DNA of 64,000 bases, from NCBI GenBank assembly GCA_963750995.1, contig CAVVST010000004.1, forward strand, positions 1,042,479 through 1,106,478. The letters are read 5' to 3'. Shown in pieces: positions 28,072-37,080 of this stretch. Source of the stretch: CAVVST01 sp963750995 (GTDB taxonomy: Bacteria; Acidobacteriota; Vicinamibacteria; Vicinamibacterales; UBA2999). Below the pieces are notes generated by a model that was given only the letters and a program-made list of their open reading frames with translations, was not told the origin of the DNA and made no database searches. Each line of letters opens with the position of its first letter. Position 1 is the stretch's first letter. A program made the translations under genes and the position numbers.

Positions 28072-28132
28072 CCGGTTCGGGCCCCAAACGTCCGGGGGCT
28101 CGAACCGGCGTGTGCTCCTTAGACCATCACAC
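28072..28132. repeat. tandem hairpins with tRNA-arm-like sequence
   Basis: Hairpin 1: CCGGTTCGGGCCCC (28072-28085) pairs with GGGGGCTCGAACCGG (28094-28108), with one wobble. Hairpin 2: GTGTG (28110-28114) pairs with CACAC (28128-28132). On the minus strand the text GCCGGTTCGAGCCCCCGG resembles a tRNA T-arm and GATGGTCTAAGG resembles a D-arm, but there is no acceptor or anticodon stem. It follows the barrel gene and could act as a transcription end without a T-run. The rest of the 28030-28249 gap holds nothing I can identify. Confidence 0.45.
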
Positions 28133-28249
28133 GGTCAGTGTGCATGGGCTGTTCGCCGATGTGCCGCAGACCCTGCCGTCGTCAGCCGGAAAGTTCTGGA
28201 TGACGTGTCTCGCCACCTACGACCGATCTGATCACTGCGAGCAATCGCG

Positions 28250-29497
28250 CTAGTGGTTGCCGGCCACGGGGCGCAGAAATTTCTGGTACACCCACCGGGC
28301 GACGCGATGACCGAGCTGACGCCCCTCCTCGTCCGCGGCGCGGAAATGTATCCCCAGCAGGATCCTCGCCTCGACCACTTCCTGTGCGGCCTGCGAGAAG
28401 CTGCTGAAGAAACGCTCAGGATTCGCCACCAGCGGATGGGTAGTCGTCACGGAGAAGTTCATCTCGTCGGTTCCGAAAAATAGCCTGAGCGCCTCCGTAA
28501 ATGCGCCGGTCACGCCGTTGGCGCCGGAGACGTAATCCGGATAGGGTGGGTTCGCGAGCAGCGGCGTCCAGGTGACGTCGCCGGCGGTCCTCGCGTTGCC
28601 GTCGTCCTCGCCGTTCTGGATCGCCGAACTGGGCCGCCAGAAGTTGTAGAAGTACTTGCTGTCAAAGATGGCAATGACGGCGTCGGCCGTGGAGATGTTG
28701 GCCAGCGCGAACAGCCGCGCGCTGTCCCCGACGTCGTTCAGATGGGCGTCGGCGAGCTGTCGAAGCGTTTCGTTCCACTGCGCGAAGAAGTTCACGGACC
28801 AGAAGAGGGCCAGGTCGGTCTGTCCATTGGGATGAGCGGTCGAAGCACCCAACGCTTTGACCTCCTCGTATTCGCGCGCGTAGTCGCGGCTGTTCAACGG
28901 GGGCGGCGGCTGTGGCCGGAACTGCGACGGGCGATTCAGCGTGAATGGATCGCTCGCCGCCAGGAACAGGAACGCCATCGGCACGGGCGAGCGCCATTCG
29001 CCCGGGGCGTCAACACCGAAGAATGGGTCCAGCGGAATAAGGGGGCGGTAGTGATGCGTGTGCAGGGCCATGGCCGCCGCCTCCCCGACTGCCAACCCGG
29101 GGTCGCCGGCGAGGCCATGGGTCAGCAGGTAGCCGTCATACAGAGCATCCAAGGATCCCTGTTGACCTGGGTAGAGCAGAACCAGCACACGATGCGCCGC
29201 TGCTGCGACCGCCGCCGCCGGCAGACCGACCCCCAGCTTCGTCGGGTCCGAGTAGTGGTACGGCTCGAACCGTCCCTGAATCGCCTGCACCGCGTCGTGC
29301 ACCGCAGCATGGACGAGGGCAATGTCGAGCATGCCAGGAGGACCGGCGCGCCCCACGGGCACGACCGGTGAATCTGGATTTCCGGTGCTGACATAGCGTA
29401 CCGTGATGGCGTTCCAGTCAGAGACCGCATCTGCGTACACCGGGGCTGACCAGCCCAGGGACGCGTATACGAGAAGGCCAGCAAGGCATCGCGTCAT
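28250..29497 (-). CDS. vanadium-dependent haloperoxidase/PAP2 family protein
   Basis: A 415-aa exported protein with the ATG at 29497 after AAGGAGGAAGGTT. The signal peptide runs MTRCLAGLLVYASLGW onward. Family motif 1 is intact (SKYFYNFWRPSSAIQNG, Lys-x6-Arg-Pro). Motif 2, normally P-S-G-H, reads YPDYVSGANGVTGAF, so the usual His is Ala. Motif 3 is GIHFRAADEEGRQLGHRVAR with Arg and His present. It may therefore have altered or lost oxidation activity, or may act as a phosphatase-like protein. It is divergent from the ECF sigma gene, 196 bases between starts. Confidence 0.82.
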   Translation of the reverse strand: MTRCLAGLLVYASLGWSAPVYADAVSDWNAITVRYVSTGNPDSPVVPVGRAGPPGMLDIALVHAAVHDAVQAIQGRFEPYHYSDPTKLGVGLPAAAVAAAAHRVLVLLYPGQQGSLDALYDGYLLTHGLAGDPGLAVGEAAAMALHTHHYRPLIPLDPFFGVDAPGEWRSPVPMAFLFLAASDPFTLNRPSQFRPQPPPPLNSRDYAREYEEVKALGASTAHPNGQTDLALFWSVNFFAQWNETLRQLADAHLNDVGDSARLFALANISTADAVIAIFDSKYFYNFWRPSSAIQNGEDDGNARTAGDVTWTPLLANPPYPDYVSGANGVTGAFTEALRLFFGTDEMNFSVTTTHPLVANPERFFSSFSQAAQEVVEARILLGIHFRAADEEGRQLGHRVARWVYQKFLRPVAGNH

Positions 29498-29693
29498 AAC
29501 CTTCCTCCTTGAGTTCGATTGACGGATATGGGGAGCTTTGGCTGCCGCCGGTTCAGCCAGCTGTCGGAGGGCAGTTGGTTGGCATGACGCGTTGGCGAAG
29601 TGGCAGCGAGTCTGAAACGAGCTTGCCGGCAGCAAGCAGGAACTCGCGAAGTACAGTCGGGTCCGCATGACAGGCCTCCTGTGCGTGGGTACA

Positions 29694-30353
29694 ATGCCGG
29701 CGAGAACCGGCGCTACTTCTAAACGCGTAAGAACGCGGCGAACCTTGTCACACCCGCCCGAACCGGCACGATTGCCTACCCACGTCACCGAACTGCTGGT
29801 CGCCTGGCGGGCAGGGAGCAGTTCGGCTCTCGACGAGCTCGTCCCTCTCGTCGAGGCACAACTGCGCCAGGTTGCCCGCCGGCATCTCCGTCGTGAACGT
29901 CCCGGCCACGTGCTTCAGACGACGGCCCTCATGAACGAAGCGTTCGTTCGTCTGCTGAGCTGGCAGAGCGTCAGTTGGACGAATCGCGCGCACTTCCTGG
30001 CCATGGCGTCCCGATTGATGCGGCACATCCTGATTGACATGTCGCGACGGCGGGCGAAGGGTCCCGATGGACGCACGGTCCGAATCGTTGATCTCACCAG
30101 CGCGGACCACGCGACCCACGACCGATCCCGCGACCTGATCGCGCTTGATGACGCCTTGCGGGAGCTGGCCGAGCACGACCCGCGAAAGGCGCGGATCGTC
30201 GAGTTACGGTTCTTCGGCGGGCTCAACCTGGAGGAGGTCGCCGAGGTGATCGGCGTGGCGCCGATCACGGTCAGTCGTGAATGGGCGAAGGCGCGTGCCT
30301 GGCTGCATCGCGAGGTCACGCGCGAGCTGCCGCGGCGTGCCTCGTCCGGCTAA
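29694..30353 (+). CDS. ECF-type sigma factor (TIGR02999 kind)
   Basis: About 219 aa from the ATG at 29694; the start is uncertain. Region 2 is ARRHLRRERPGHVLQTTALM and NEAFVRLLS, and region 4 is RKARIVELRFFGGLNLEEVA followed by EVIGVAPITVSREWAKARAW. The tail is basic. This class of ECF factor commonly sits before a Ser/Thr kinase, as here, 12 bases from the kinase start. No anti-sigma factor is seen. The kinase or its propeller may serve that function, but this is inference. Confidence 0.88.
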   Translation: MPARTGATSKRVRTRRTLSHPPEPARLPTHVTELLVAWRAGSSSALDELVPLVEAQLRQVARRHLRRERPGHVLQTTALMNEAFVRLLSWQSVSWTNRAHFLAMASRLMRHILIDMSRRRAKGPDGRTVRIVDLTSADHATHDRSRDLIALDDALRELAEHDPRKARIVELRFFGGLNLEEVAEVIGVAPITVSREWAKARAWLHREVTRELPRRASSG

Positions 30354-30365
30354 CACGCTGATTCG

Positions 30366-33213
30366 ATGAAGGACGGGCGCTGGAGGGTCGTCGACGATCT
30401 CCTGGGAGCGGCGCTCGAGCGTGAGCCCCACGAGCGCACCGCGTTCCTGCAGGGCGCGTGTGGGGACGACGAGGCGCTTCGCCGCGAAGTGGAGTCGTTG
30501 CTGGCGCACAACAGCGGCGCGGGTGACTTTCTCGAAGGTGGCGCGCTCGAGATGGCGGAGGCACCGACCGCGGAGCCGCCTCAGTTGTCGGTGGGCCTGG
30601 CGTTCGGTCCCTACCGGATTCTCGGCTTGCTCGGCAGCGGTGGCATGGGCGAGGTCTATCTCGCGCGCGACACGCAGCTCAATCGCGAGGTCGCCCTCAA
30701 GATTCTGCCCGACTCGTTCGCGGCCAACCCTGAACGCCTCGCCAGGTTTCAACGTGAAGCCGAGATTCTGGCTTCTTTGAACGACCCGCACATTGCCGGT
30801 ATTCACGGCGTCCAGCAGAGCGACGGCATTCGCGCCCTGGTGTTGGAGCTGGTGGAAGGCGAGACGCTCGCCCAGCGCATCGCGCGCGGGCCGATTCCAT
30901 TGAGCGAAGCGCTTCCCCTCGCCTCGCAGATCGCCGCCGCGCTGGACACCGCTCACGAGCAGGGCATCGTCCACCGGGATTTGAAGCCCGCCAATATCAA
31001 GATTACGCAGGAGGGCGTCGTCAAGATACTGGACTTCGGGCTGGCGAAGCTCACGCAGGATTCGGGTGTCGATCAATCTCGCGTGGGGCTGGCGAACTCG
31101 CCGGCGAAGATCGGCCCCGCGACGACGCTGCCCGGCATCCTCCTGGGGACCGCTGCCTACATGTCACCCGAGCAGGCCAGGGGGGCAATCGTCGATCGGC
31201 GAGCCGACGTCTGGGCATTCGGCGCAGTTCTGTACGAGATGGTGACGGGACGATCGGCGTTTGCCCGTGACAACGTGCACGACACACTGGCGGCCATCCT
31301 CAAAGACGAGCCGGATTGGTCGAAGCTTGGCGACGACACGCCACCACGGATCCGCCGGTTGCTCGAATTGTGTCTCGCGAAGGACCCCAAGTGCCGCATG
31401 CGCGAATTGGCCACGGTCCGTATGCTGATGGAGGGAGCGTTCGACCCCACGCCAGCAAAGGGGCAAGCTGCGCCGGAACGCCGTGACGTGCCTCGCGGCC
31501 GCGCGACGCTGCCGTGGGTGGCGGCGCTCGTGATGGGTGTCGTCACGGCGGTCTCCATCGGGTGGAATGTTCGCCCGATCCCATCGCAGCCTGCCGCACA
31601 TCTGATGGTTCCGGTGGCAACCCATGAGCGGTTCAATCCGATAATGCCGGCGGTGTCTCCTGACGGACGATACCTCGCCTATGTCTGGGGCCCGGAGGGG
31701 GCGCGCACGTTGTCGCTCCACGCGATGTCTGAGCCAGACAGGACTCTGGCCGAGTTTGCAGGCGCATCCTACCCCTTCTTCTCTCCTGATTCGGCCTGGC
31801 TCGGGTTCTTCGCCGAAGGCGAGTTGAAGAAGGTGTCCGTCCGCGGGGGTCCAGCGCAGGCGCTGGCGCGCGCGCCCGCCGGCCGCGGCGCCAGCTGGGG
31901 CGACGACGACCGCATTGTGTTCGCGCCAAGCTTCCGCTCGGGCTTGGCGCGAGTGTCGGCCGATGGTCTGGAGTCGGAGACGATCACAGTTCCAGACCCA
32001 CGGCTGGATGAAAGCAGCCATCGCATGCCGCACGTGGTTCCTGGCGCCCGGGCTGTGATTTTCACGGCGCTTCGTGCGGAAGATCCCGCCGTAGTCGCGA
32101 GATCGCTGATAACCGGCGAGCAACACGTCCTGGTCGATGGCGCCCAGTTCGCTCGCTACGTCTCCACCGGCCATCTGGTGTATTCGCAAACCGGTCGACT
32201 CATGGCCGTGCCCTTTGACGTCGACCGCCTGGCAGTTGCGGGAGCGCCGGTACCCTTGTTCGACACAGGCACGATCACGAACGCAAATCCGACGTTTGCC
32301 GTTGCCGACACCGGTCTTCTCATTTACCGGTCCGGACTGGCAGGGGAGTCAACGCTGGCCTGGGTCGATCGTGCCGGACTGGTCACGCCTCTCCGCAGGG
32401 AGATGACAGGTTTCCTCCACCCACGCGTTTCGCCGGACGGGCGACGCCTGGTCGCGGTCCGCGATGGAAATCTGTGGGCGTATGACATCGCGCTCGACGT
32501 TCTTTCTCAGTTGACCTTCGACGGCGGCAGCGTCCCTCTGTTCACGCCTGACAGCCAACACGTGATTTACGGGAAAGTGAGAGCGGGCACCGGATGGGAC
32601 ATCTTCTGGAAACCAGCGGACGGAAGCGGCTCCGAGCAGGGGCTCGTCACCCGGACGCTGGATCAGGTGCCAAGCGGCGGCAGCCCTTCCGCGTCCGGCC
32701 AGCTGGCGTTCGGCGAGACGTCACTGGATACGGCGTCTGACATCTGGCTGCTCTCCATGAAAGACAAAGCCGAACGCGTCTTCCTGCGAGGACCAGCCAA
32801 CGAGGCGACCACGTCGTTCTCACCGGATGAGCAGTTCATCGCCTATGTTTCCAATGAGTTGGGCAGGGAGGAAGTCTTCATCCGGCCGTTGACGGGAACG
32901 GGCGGTGTGCGCCGCGTGTCCTATGAGGGCGGCGTCGAGCCCCACTGGGCGTCCAGTGGGGAGCTCTTCTTTCGCAACAAAGACCAGATGCTGGTCGCCG
33001 ATGTCACGACGCAACCGCAGCTGACGGTGAGCGCGCCTCGGAGGCTCTTCGAGGGCGCGTACATCCTGAGCTCGATCTACGATCGCAACTACGACGTCAC
33101 TCCTGATGCGCAGCGCTTCCTGATGGTCCGCAGGGCCGATCCGACCGAGAGTACCCGTGCGCCTGAACGTCGTCGTCAACTGGTTCGAGCAGCTCAAAGA
33201 AGCAGTTCGCTGA
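30366..33213 (+). CDS. transmembrane Ser/Thr protein kinase with TolB-type beta-propeller
   Basis: About 948 aa. Residues 80-350 are a Hanks-type kinase: GSGGMGEVYLARD (Gly loop), VALKIL (Lys), HRDLKPANIK (catalytic), DFGLAKL (Mg), and GTAAYMSPEQ. A transmembrane segment follows near residues 382-402 (LPWVAALVMGVVTAVSIGW). The extracytoplasmic part is a TolB/WD40-like propeller with repeats such as SPDGRYLAYVW, FSPDSAWLGFF and SPDGRRLVAVRD. The frame shifts near 33158, and the true end is LNVVVNWFEQLKEAVR before TGA at 33211-33213. The ECF sigma gene is 12 bases upstream. Confidence 0.92.
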
Positions 33214-33225
33214 CGCTGTCCCCCG

Positions 33226-33721
33226 CTACTGCAGGCCGCTGCGCACGGACGTGATGCGCCGGGTGTTGAAGCCAAGCCAGTGCATCCGGCCGACGTAGCG
33301 GGCGTGCTCCACCTTGATGCATCGGTCCATGACGACCGACACGCCGCCGGCTTCCGCGATGCGCGCGCCTTCCTCGTTGATCACGTTGTACTGACACCAC
33401 ATGGTCTTCGCGCCGATCGCGACGGCCTCCTGGGCGATGCCGGGCACGGCGTGCGGCGCGCGGAAGACGTTGACGATGTCCACGGGAACGGGGACGTCGG
33501 CGAGGGTCTTGAAACTCTTCTCGCCGAGGATCTCGGACTCCCGCGGGTTCACGGGAATGACGCGGTAGCCGTGCCGCATGAGGTAGAAGCCGACGAAATA
33601 GCTGGCGCGCAGCTCGCTCTTCGACAGGCCGACGATCGCGACGGTCTTTGCAGTGTGGATCACGCGCTGGATGGTCAGCGGGATCCTGGTAGCGGGTCAG
33701 ATCAAACGAGTGCGCGTCATA
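33226..33721 (-). CDS. CoA-binding protein (Rossmann, DUF2 type), frameshifted near N-terminus
   Basis: About 164 aa. The CoA-binding domain shows KTVAIVGLSKSELRASYFVG, RVIPVNPRESEILG, and DIVNVFRAPHAV, ending MHWLGFNTRRITSVRSGLQ. The first 20 residues (AHSFDLTRYQDP) lie in another frame, with the shift in a CCC run near 33680. The ATG overlaps the metY stop, giving a coupled pair. Family members bind CoA and are of unknown role. Confidence 0.8.
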
Positions 33722-35033
33722 GCGAGGCCACCTGAGTCCTCGCTGACGCGGCGACGTTCGCGAAGCCCTGTTCGAGGTCCCAGATCAGATCGTCAACGGA
33801 TTCAATGCCCACCGAGAGCCGGATGGTCCCGGGCCGCACTCCGGCCGCGAGCAGCTCCTCGTCGTTCAGCTGACGATGGGTCGTGCTGGCGGGATGGATG
33901 ATGAGACTCTTCGAATCGCCGACATTGGCGAGGTGGGACCACAGCGTCACACCGCGAATGAAGTCCTGACCGGCCTGGCGGCCGCCTCTGCAGTCGAAGG
34001 AGAACACGGCACCGGCGCCCCGCGGCAGATACTTGGCCACCAGCGGTCGATAGCGGCTGGTGGGCAGACCGGGGTAGGTCACGTTCGAGGCGAGCTCGTG
34101 CGACACGAGGAAACTCGCCACCTTGGCGGCGCTCTCGACGTGGCGCGCCATCCGCAGCGACAGCGTTTCGAGTCCCTGCAGAAACAGAAAGGCGTTGAAC
34201 GGACTCATGGCGGCGCCCAGATCGCGGAGGGTCTCGGCCCGCAGCTTCATGCAATAGCCGTACATGCCGAAGGTCTCGTGAAACTCGAGCCCGTGATACG
34301 CCGGGGACGGTTCGGCGATCACCGGAAAGCGCCCGTTCGACCAGTTGAACTCGCCCGAGTCCACCACGACGCCGCCGATGCTGGTACCGTGACCGCCGAT
34401 GAACTTGGTCGCCGAGTGCAGCACGATGTCGGCGCCCCATTCGATCGGGCGGCAGAGGAACGGCGTCGCAAAGGTGTTGTCCACGATCAGCGGGAGCCGG
34501 TGCTCGTGGGCGATCGCCGCGATCGTCTCGATGTCGAGGACGTTGCCCGCAGGGTTGCCGATCGTCTCGCCGTAGAAGGCCTTGGTGTTCTCGCGGACGG
34601 CCGATTTCCACGCGTCCGGATCGTCGGGATCGACCCACGTCAGCCCCACGTTCATCTTCCGCAGCATGTGCTTGAACTGGTTGATGGTCCCGCCGTAGAG
34701 CGCAGACGAGGAGACGACGTGATCGCCGGGCTGCAGCAGCGTAAAGAGCGCCGCCGCCTGCGCGGCGATCCCGCTCGCGAACGCCACCGCGCCGCATCCA
34801 CCTTCGAGGTTGGCCATCCGCTCCTCGAACACGGCCACCGTCGGGTTCATGATGCGCGAGTAGGTGTTCCCGTACTCCTGCAGGTTGAAATACGCCGCCG
34901 CCGATTCCGGGTCCTCGAACACATAGCTGGTCGTCTGGTAGATCGGCACCGCGCGCGCGCCGGTATTAGGGTCCGGGCGCTGGCCGGCGTGCACCTGGCG
35001 GGTTTCGAATCCGAACTTGCGGGCTTGTTCCAT
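33717..35033 (-). CDS. metY: O-acetylhomoserine aminocarboxypropyltransferase
   Basis: A 438-aa PLP enzyme that forms homocysteine (or methionine) from O-acetylhomoserine and sulfide (or methanethiol). Typical features are HAGQRPDPNTGARAVPIYQT, YSRIMNPTVAVFEERMA, DNTFATPFLCRPIEWGADIV, and the PLP lysine in LHSATKFIGGHG. The length is normal for MetY. It lies downstream of metX on the same strand with palindromic repeats between. Together they give the direct sulfhydrylation route. Confidence 0.95.
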   Translation of the reverse strand: MEQARKFGFETRQVHAGQRPDPNTGARAVPIYQTTSYVFEDPESAAAYFNLQEYGNTYSRIMNPTVAVFEERMANLEGGCGAVAFASGIAAQAAALFTLLQPGDHVVSSSALYGGTINQFKHMLRKMNVGLTWVDPDDPDAWKSAVRENTKAFYGETIGNPAGNVLDIETIAAIAHEHRLPLIVDNTFATPFLCRPIEWGADIVLHSATKFIGGHGTSIGGVVVDSGEFNWSNGRFPVIAEPSPAYHGLEFHETFGMYGYCMKLRAETLRDLGAAMSPFNAFLFLQGLETLSLRMARHVESAAKVASFLVSHELASNVTYPGLPTSRYRPLVAKYLPRGAGAVFSFDCRGGRQAGQDFIRGVTLWSHLANVGDSKSLIIHPASTTHRQLNDEELLAAGVRPGTIRLSVGIESVDDLIWDLEQGFANVAASARTQVASL

Positions 35034-35046
35034 GCGTACTCCAACT

Positions 35047-35113
35047 AGGCGGACCTGAAGGTCCGCCTCTACGACGGGTCCGGCTGAAGCTCCAGGTCCG
35101 GCTAAAGCCGGAC
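35047..35113. repeat. REP-like palindrome pair between metX and metY
   Basis: Two palindromes stand here: AGGCGGACC-TGAA-GGTCCGCCT at 35047-35068 and GTCCGGCT-AA-AGCCGGAC at 35096-35113, with a broken half copy between. The same families occur at 47221-47333 and 59860-59877. It is intergenic and lies within a two-gene methionine operon, so it could attenuate or stabilise the transcript. Confidence 0.7.
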
Positions 35114-35124
35114 ACGACGTACAC

Positions 35125-36334
35125 CTACACCGCTTGGCGAGCGAGGAACTGCTCGATCATCGGGGTCTGACGCGCTTCCTCCAGCAGGAAGCAGTCGTGC
35201 CCGTACGGCGCCTCGATCACGTGAAGCTCGACGTGCTTGCCAACCGCGCGAAGCGCCGCGGCGAGCTCCTCCGAACCCGACGGCGGATACAGCCAGTCGG
35301 AACTGAACGCGATCAGCAGCGTTCTGGCCGACACGTTCCTGAGCGCGTCGGCCAGGCGGCCGTCGTCCGTACTGCCGCGCGAGGTCGAAATAGGTCAGCG
35401 CTCGTGACGTGTAGAGATAGGTATTCGCGTCGAACCGCCTGACGAACGTATCCGCCTGGTGCCGGAGGTAGCTTTCGATCTCGAACTCGGGTTCGGTCAG
35501 CGTGTAGTGGATATCTCCGCCGGACTGCAGCCGACGCCCGAACTTGGCGCCGAGCGACATCGCCGAGAGATACGTCATGTGGCCGACCATCCGCGCCACG
35601 CCCATGCCGGCATTCGGCGCTCGGCCGGTGCCGTGGTAGTGGCCGCCCTGCCAGTCGGGATCCGAAGTGATGGCGTTGCGGGCGATCACATTCCAGGCGA
35701 CACCCTGCGGCTGCAGCGCGGGGGTGCTCGCAATGACGACGATCGAGTCGACCTGATCGGGGTAGAGAACCGCCCACTCCAGCGCCTGCATACCGCCGAG
35801 CGAACCGCCAGCGACGGCGGCGAGCCGCTTGATTCCGATCGCATCGAGAAACGCGCGTTCGGCGCGCACCATGTCGGCGACGGTAATCACCGGAAAATCG
35901 GATCCGTAGGGTTTGCCGGTCGCCGGATTTGTAGACGAAGGCCCGGTCGTTCCCCGGCAGCCGCCGAGCAGATTGGTGCTGACTACGAAGAAGCGGTCGG
36001 TGTCGAACGCCTTGCCGGGACCGATCATGCCGTCCCACCAGCCGAGGCCGCGGCCGGCGGTGCCGTCGCGATCCTCGGCGGCGAAACCGTCCCGCGTGCT
36101 CTCCGGCGGCGGCGTCTTCGCGAAGCCGGCGGCATGCGCATCGCCGCTCAGCGCGTGGCAGACGAGAATCACGTTGTCGCGCGCGGGCGACAGCGTCCCG
36201 TAGGTCTCGTAGGCGATGCGGACCGGATGCAGCGTCCGGCCGCAGTCGAGCTTCAGCGGCGCCGGGAGATCCAGGAACTGCGTTTCGATCGTGCCGACGC
36301 TGCCTGCGGCGGGCTTCGACGCCGAGGTGACCAT
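35125..36334 (-). CDS. metX: homoserine O-acetyltransferase, frameshifted
   Basis: About 402 aa; an ATG four codons upstream (36346) is also possible. It transfers an acetyl group from acetyl-CoA to homoserine. The alpha/beta-hydrolase fold has LVCHALSGDAHAAG, the nucleophile elbow VAGGSLGGMQALEW, FDTDRFFVVSTNLLGGCRG and TPALQPQGVAWN. The frame shifts near 35368, after TYFDLARQYGR, and resumes LADALRNVSARTLLIAFSSD. The catalytic Asp and His (GHDCFLLEE) are in the second part. Typical length and order indicate a real gene with one indel. Confidence 0.92.
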
Positions 36335-36382
36335 GGCGGCGATCATATCTCCGCTTTCCACGTCCTTTGCGCTGGACGCGTG

Positions 36383-36458
36383 AAACCACGACGGCACGAC
36401 GTTCACGACGGGGATTGGCAAAGGCCCGGATTCGTGCCCGTCGTGTTCGTCGTGGTTT
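36383..36458. repeat. imperfect inverted repeat upstream of metX and osmC
   Basis: The left arm AAACCACGACGGCACGACG and the right arm CGTCGTGTTCGTCGTGGTTT are imperfect reverse complements. It sits between divergent metX and OsmC-family genes. It may be a shared leader hairpin or a dispersed intergenic repeat. I saw no SAM riboswitch-like core. Confidence 0.5.
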
Positions 36459-36523
36459 AGCGTTCGGGTCGTGTATGATTTGGGACTTCCGCCAGCCGAT
36501 CTACCAGATTGAAAGGGGCTCAC

Positions 36524-37078
36524 ATGGCAACGACGACCGTCAACAATGGAGTCAACGTGCAGGCGCTGCTGGATGCGCGCGAGGCGCTGAAGGGCGCGCC
36601 GGAGGCGACGAAATTCACGTGGCGCGCCACCTGCAAGTGGCAGGACGGCACCTACAGCAAGACCAACGTCAAGGGATTCTTCGGCCTCGGGGAGGAGCAG
36701 AGCCATAAGACCGAGACATCGTTCGAAGCGGATCATCCGGAGATCTTCGCTTCGGAGGATCGCGGCATCACGCCGATCGAGTACGTGCTCGTCGGGCTCG
36801 CCAGCTGCCTCACCGCCGGCGTCGCCGCGGTGGCACAGAATCGCGGCGTCCAGCTGCGTTCGGTCGAATCGCAGCTCGAAGGCAAGATGGACATCCGCGG
36901 CATCCTGGGGATGGACAGCGACGTGCGGAACGGCTACGACGATATCAAGGTAACGTTCAAGATCGACGCGGATGCACCGAAGCAGGAGGTCGAGGCGATC
37001 GTCGCGCAGTCGCAGAAGCGGTCGGCGGTGTACGACATCATCTCCAACCCGGTGAACGTCACCGTCGAAGTGGTTTAG
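36524..37078 (+). CDS. OsmC family peroxiredoxin-like protein
   Basis: A 184-aa protein with the ATG at 36524 behind AAGGGG. The OsmC fold shows GITPIEYVLVGLASCLTAGV with the first active Cys. The second conserved Cys is not evident, so activity may differ from canonical organic-hydroperoxide reductases. The C-terminus runs VAQSQKRSAVYDIISNPVNV, typical of the YhfA-like branch. The next gene begins within a few bases of the stop. Confidence 0.85.
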   Translation: MATTTVNNGVNVQALLDAREALKGAPEATKFTWRATCKWQDGTYSKTNVKGFFGLGEEQSHKTETSFEADHPEIFASEDRGITPIEYVLVGLASCLTAGVAAVAQNRGVQLRSVESQLEGKMDIRGILGMDSDVRNGYDDIKVTFKIDADAPKQEVEAIVAQSQKRSAVYDIISNPVNVTVEVV

Positions 37079-37080
37079 CC

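Noticed and set aside
28060..28140. Possible tRNA gene on the minus strand
   Set aside because: Only T-arm-like and D-arm-like parts exist. There is no acceptor stem, no anticodon arm and no room for them.
33876..35048. 390-aa open frame on the plus strand
   Set aside because: It is the shadow of metY. High G+C at third positions keeps the opposite frame open.
36335..36523. SAM riboswitch before metX
   Set aside because: No SAM-I or SAM-II core could be read in the leader. Only a repeat-like hairpin is present.
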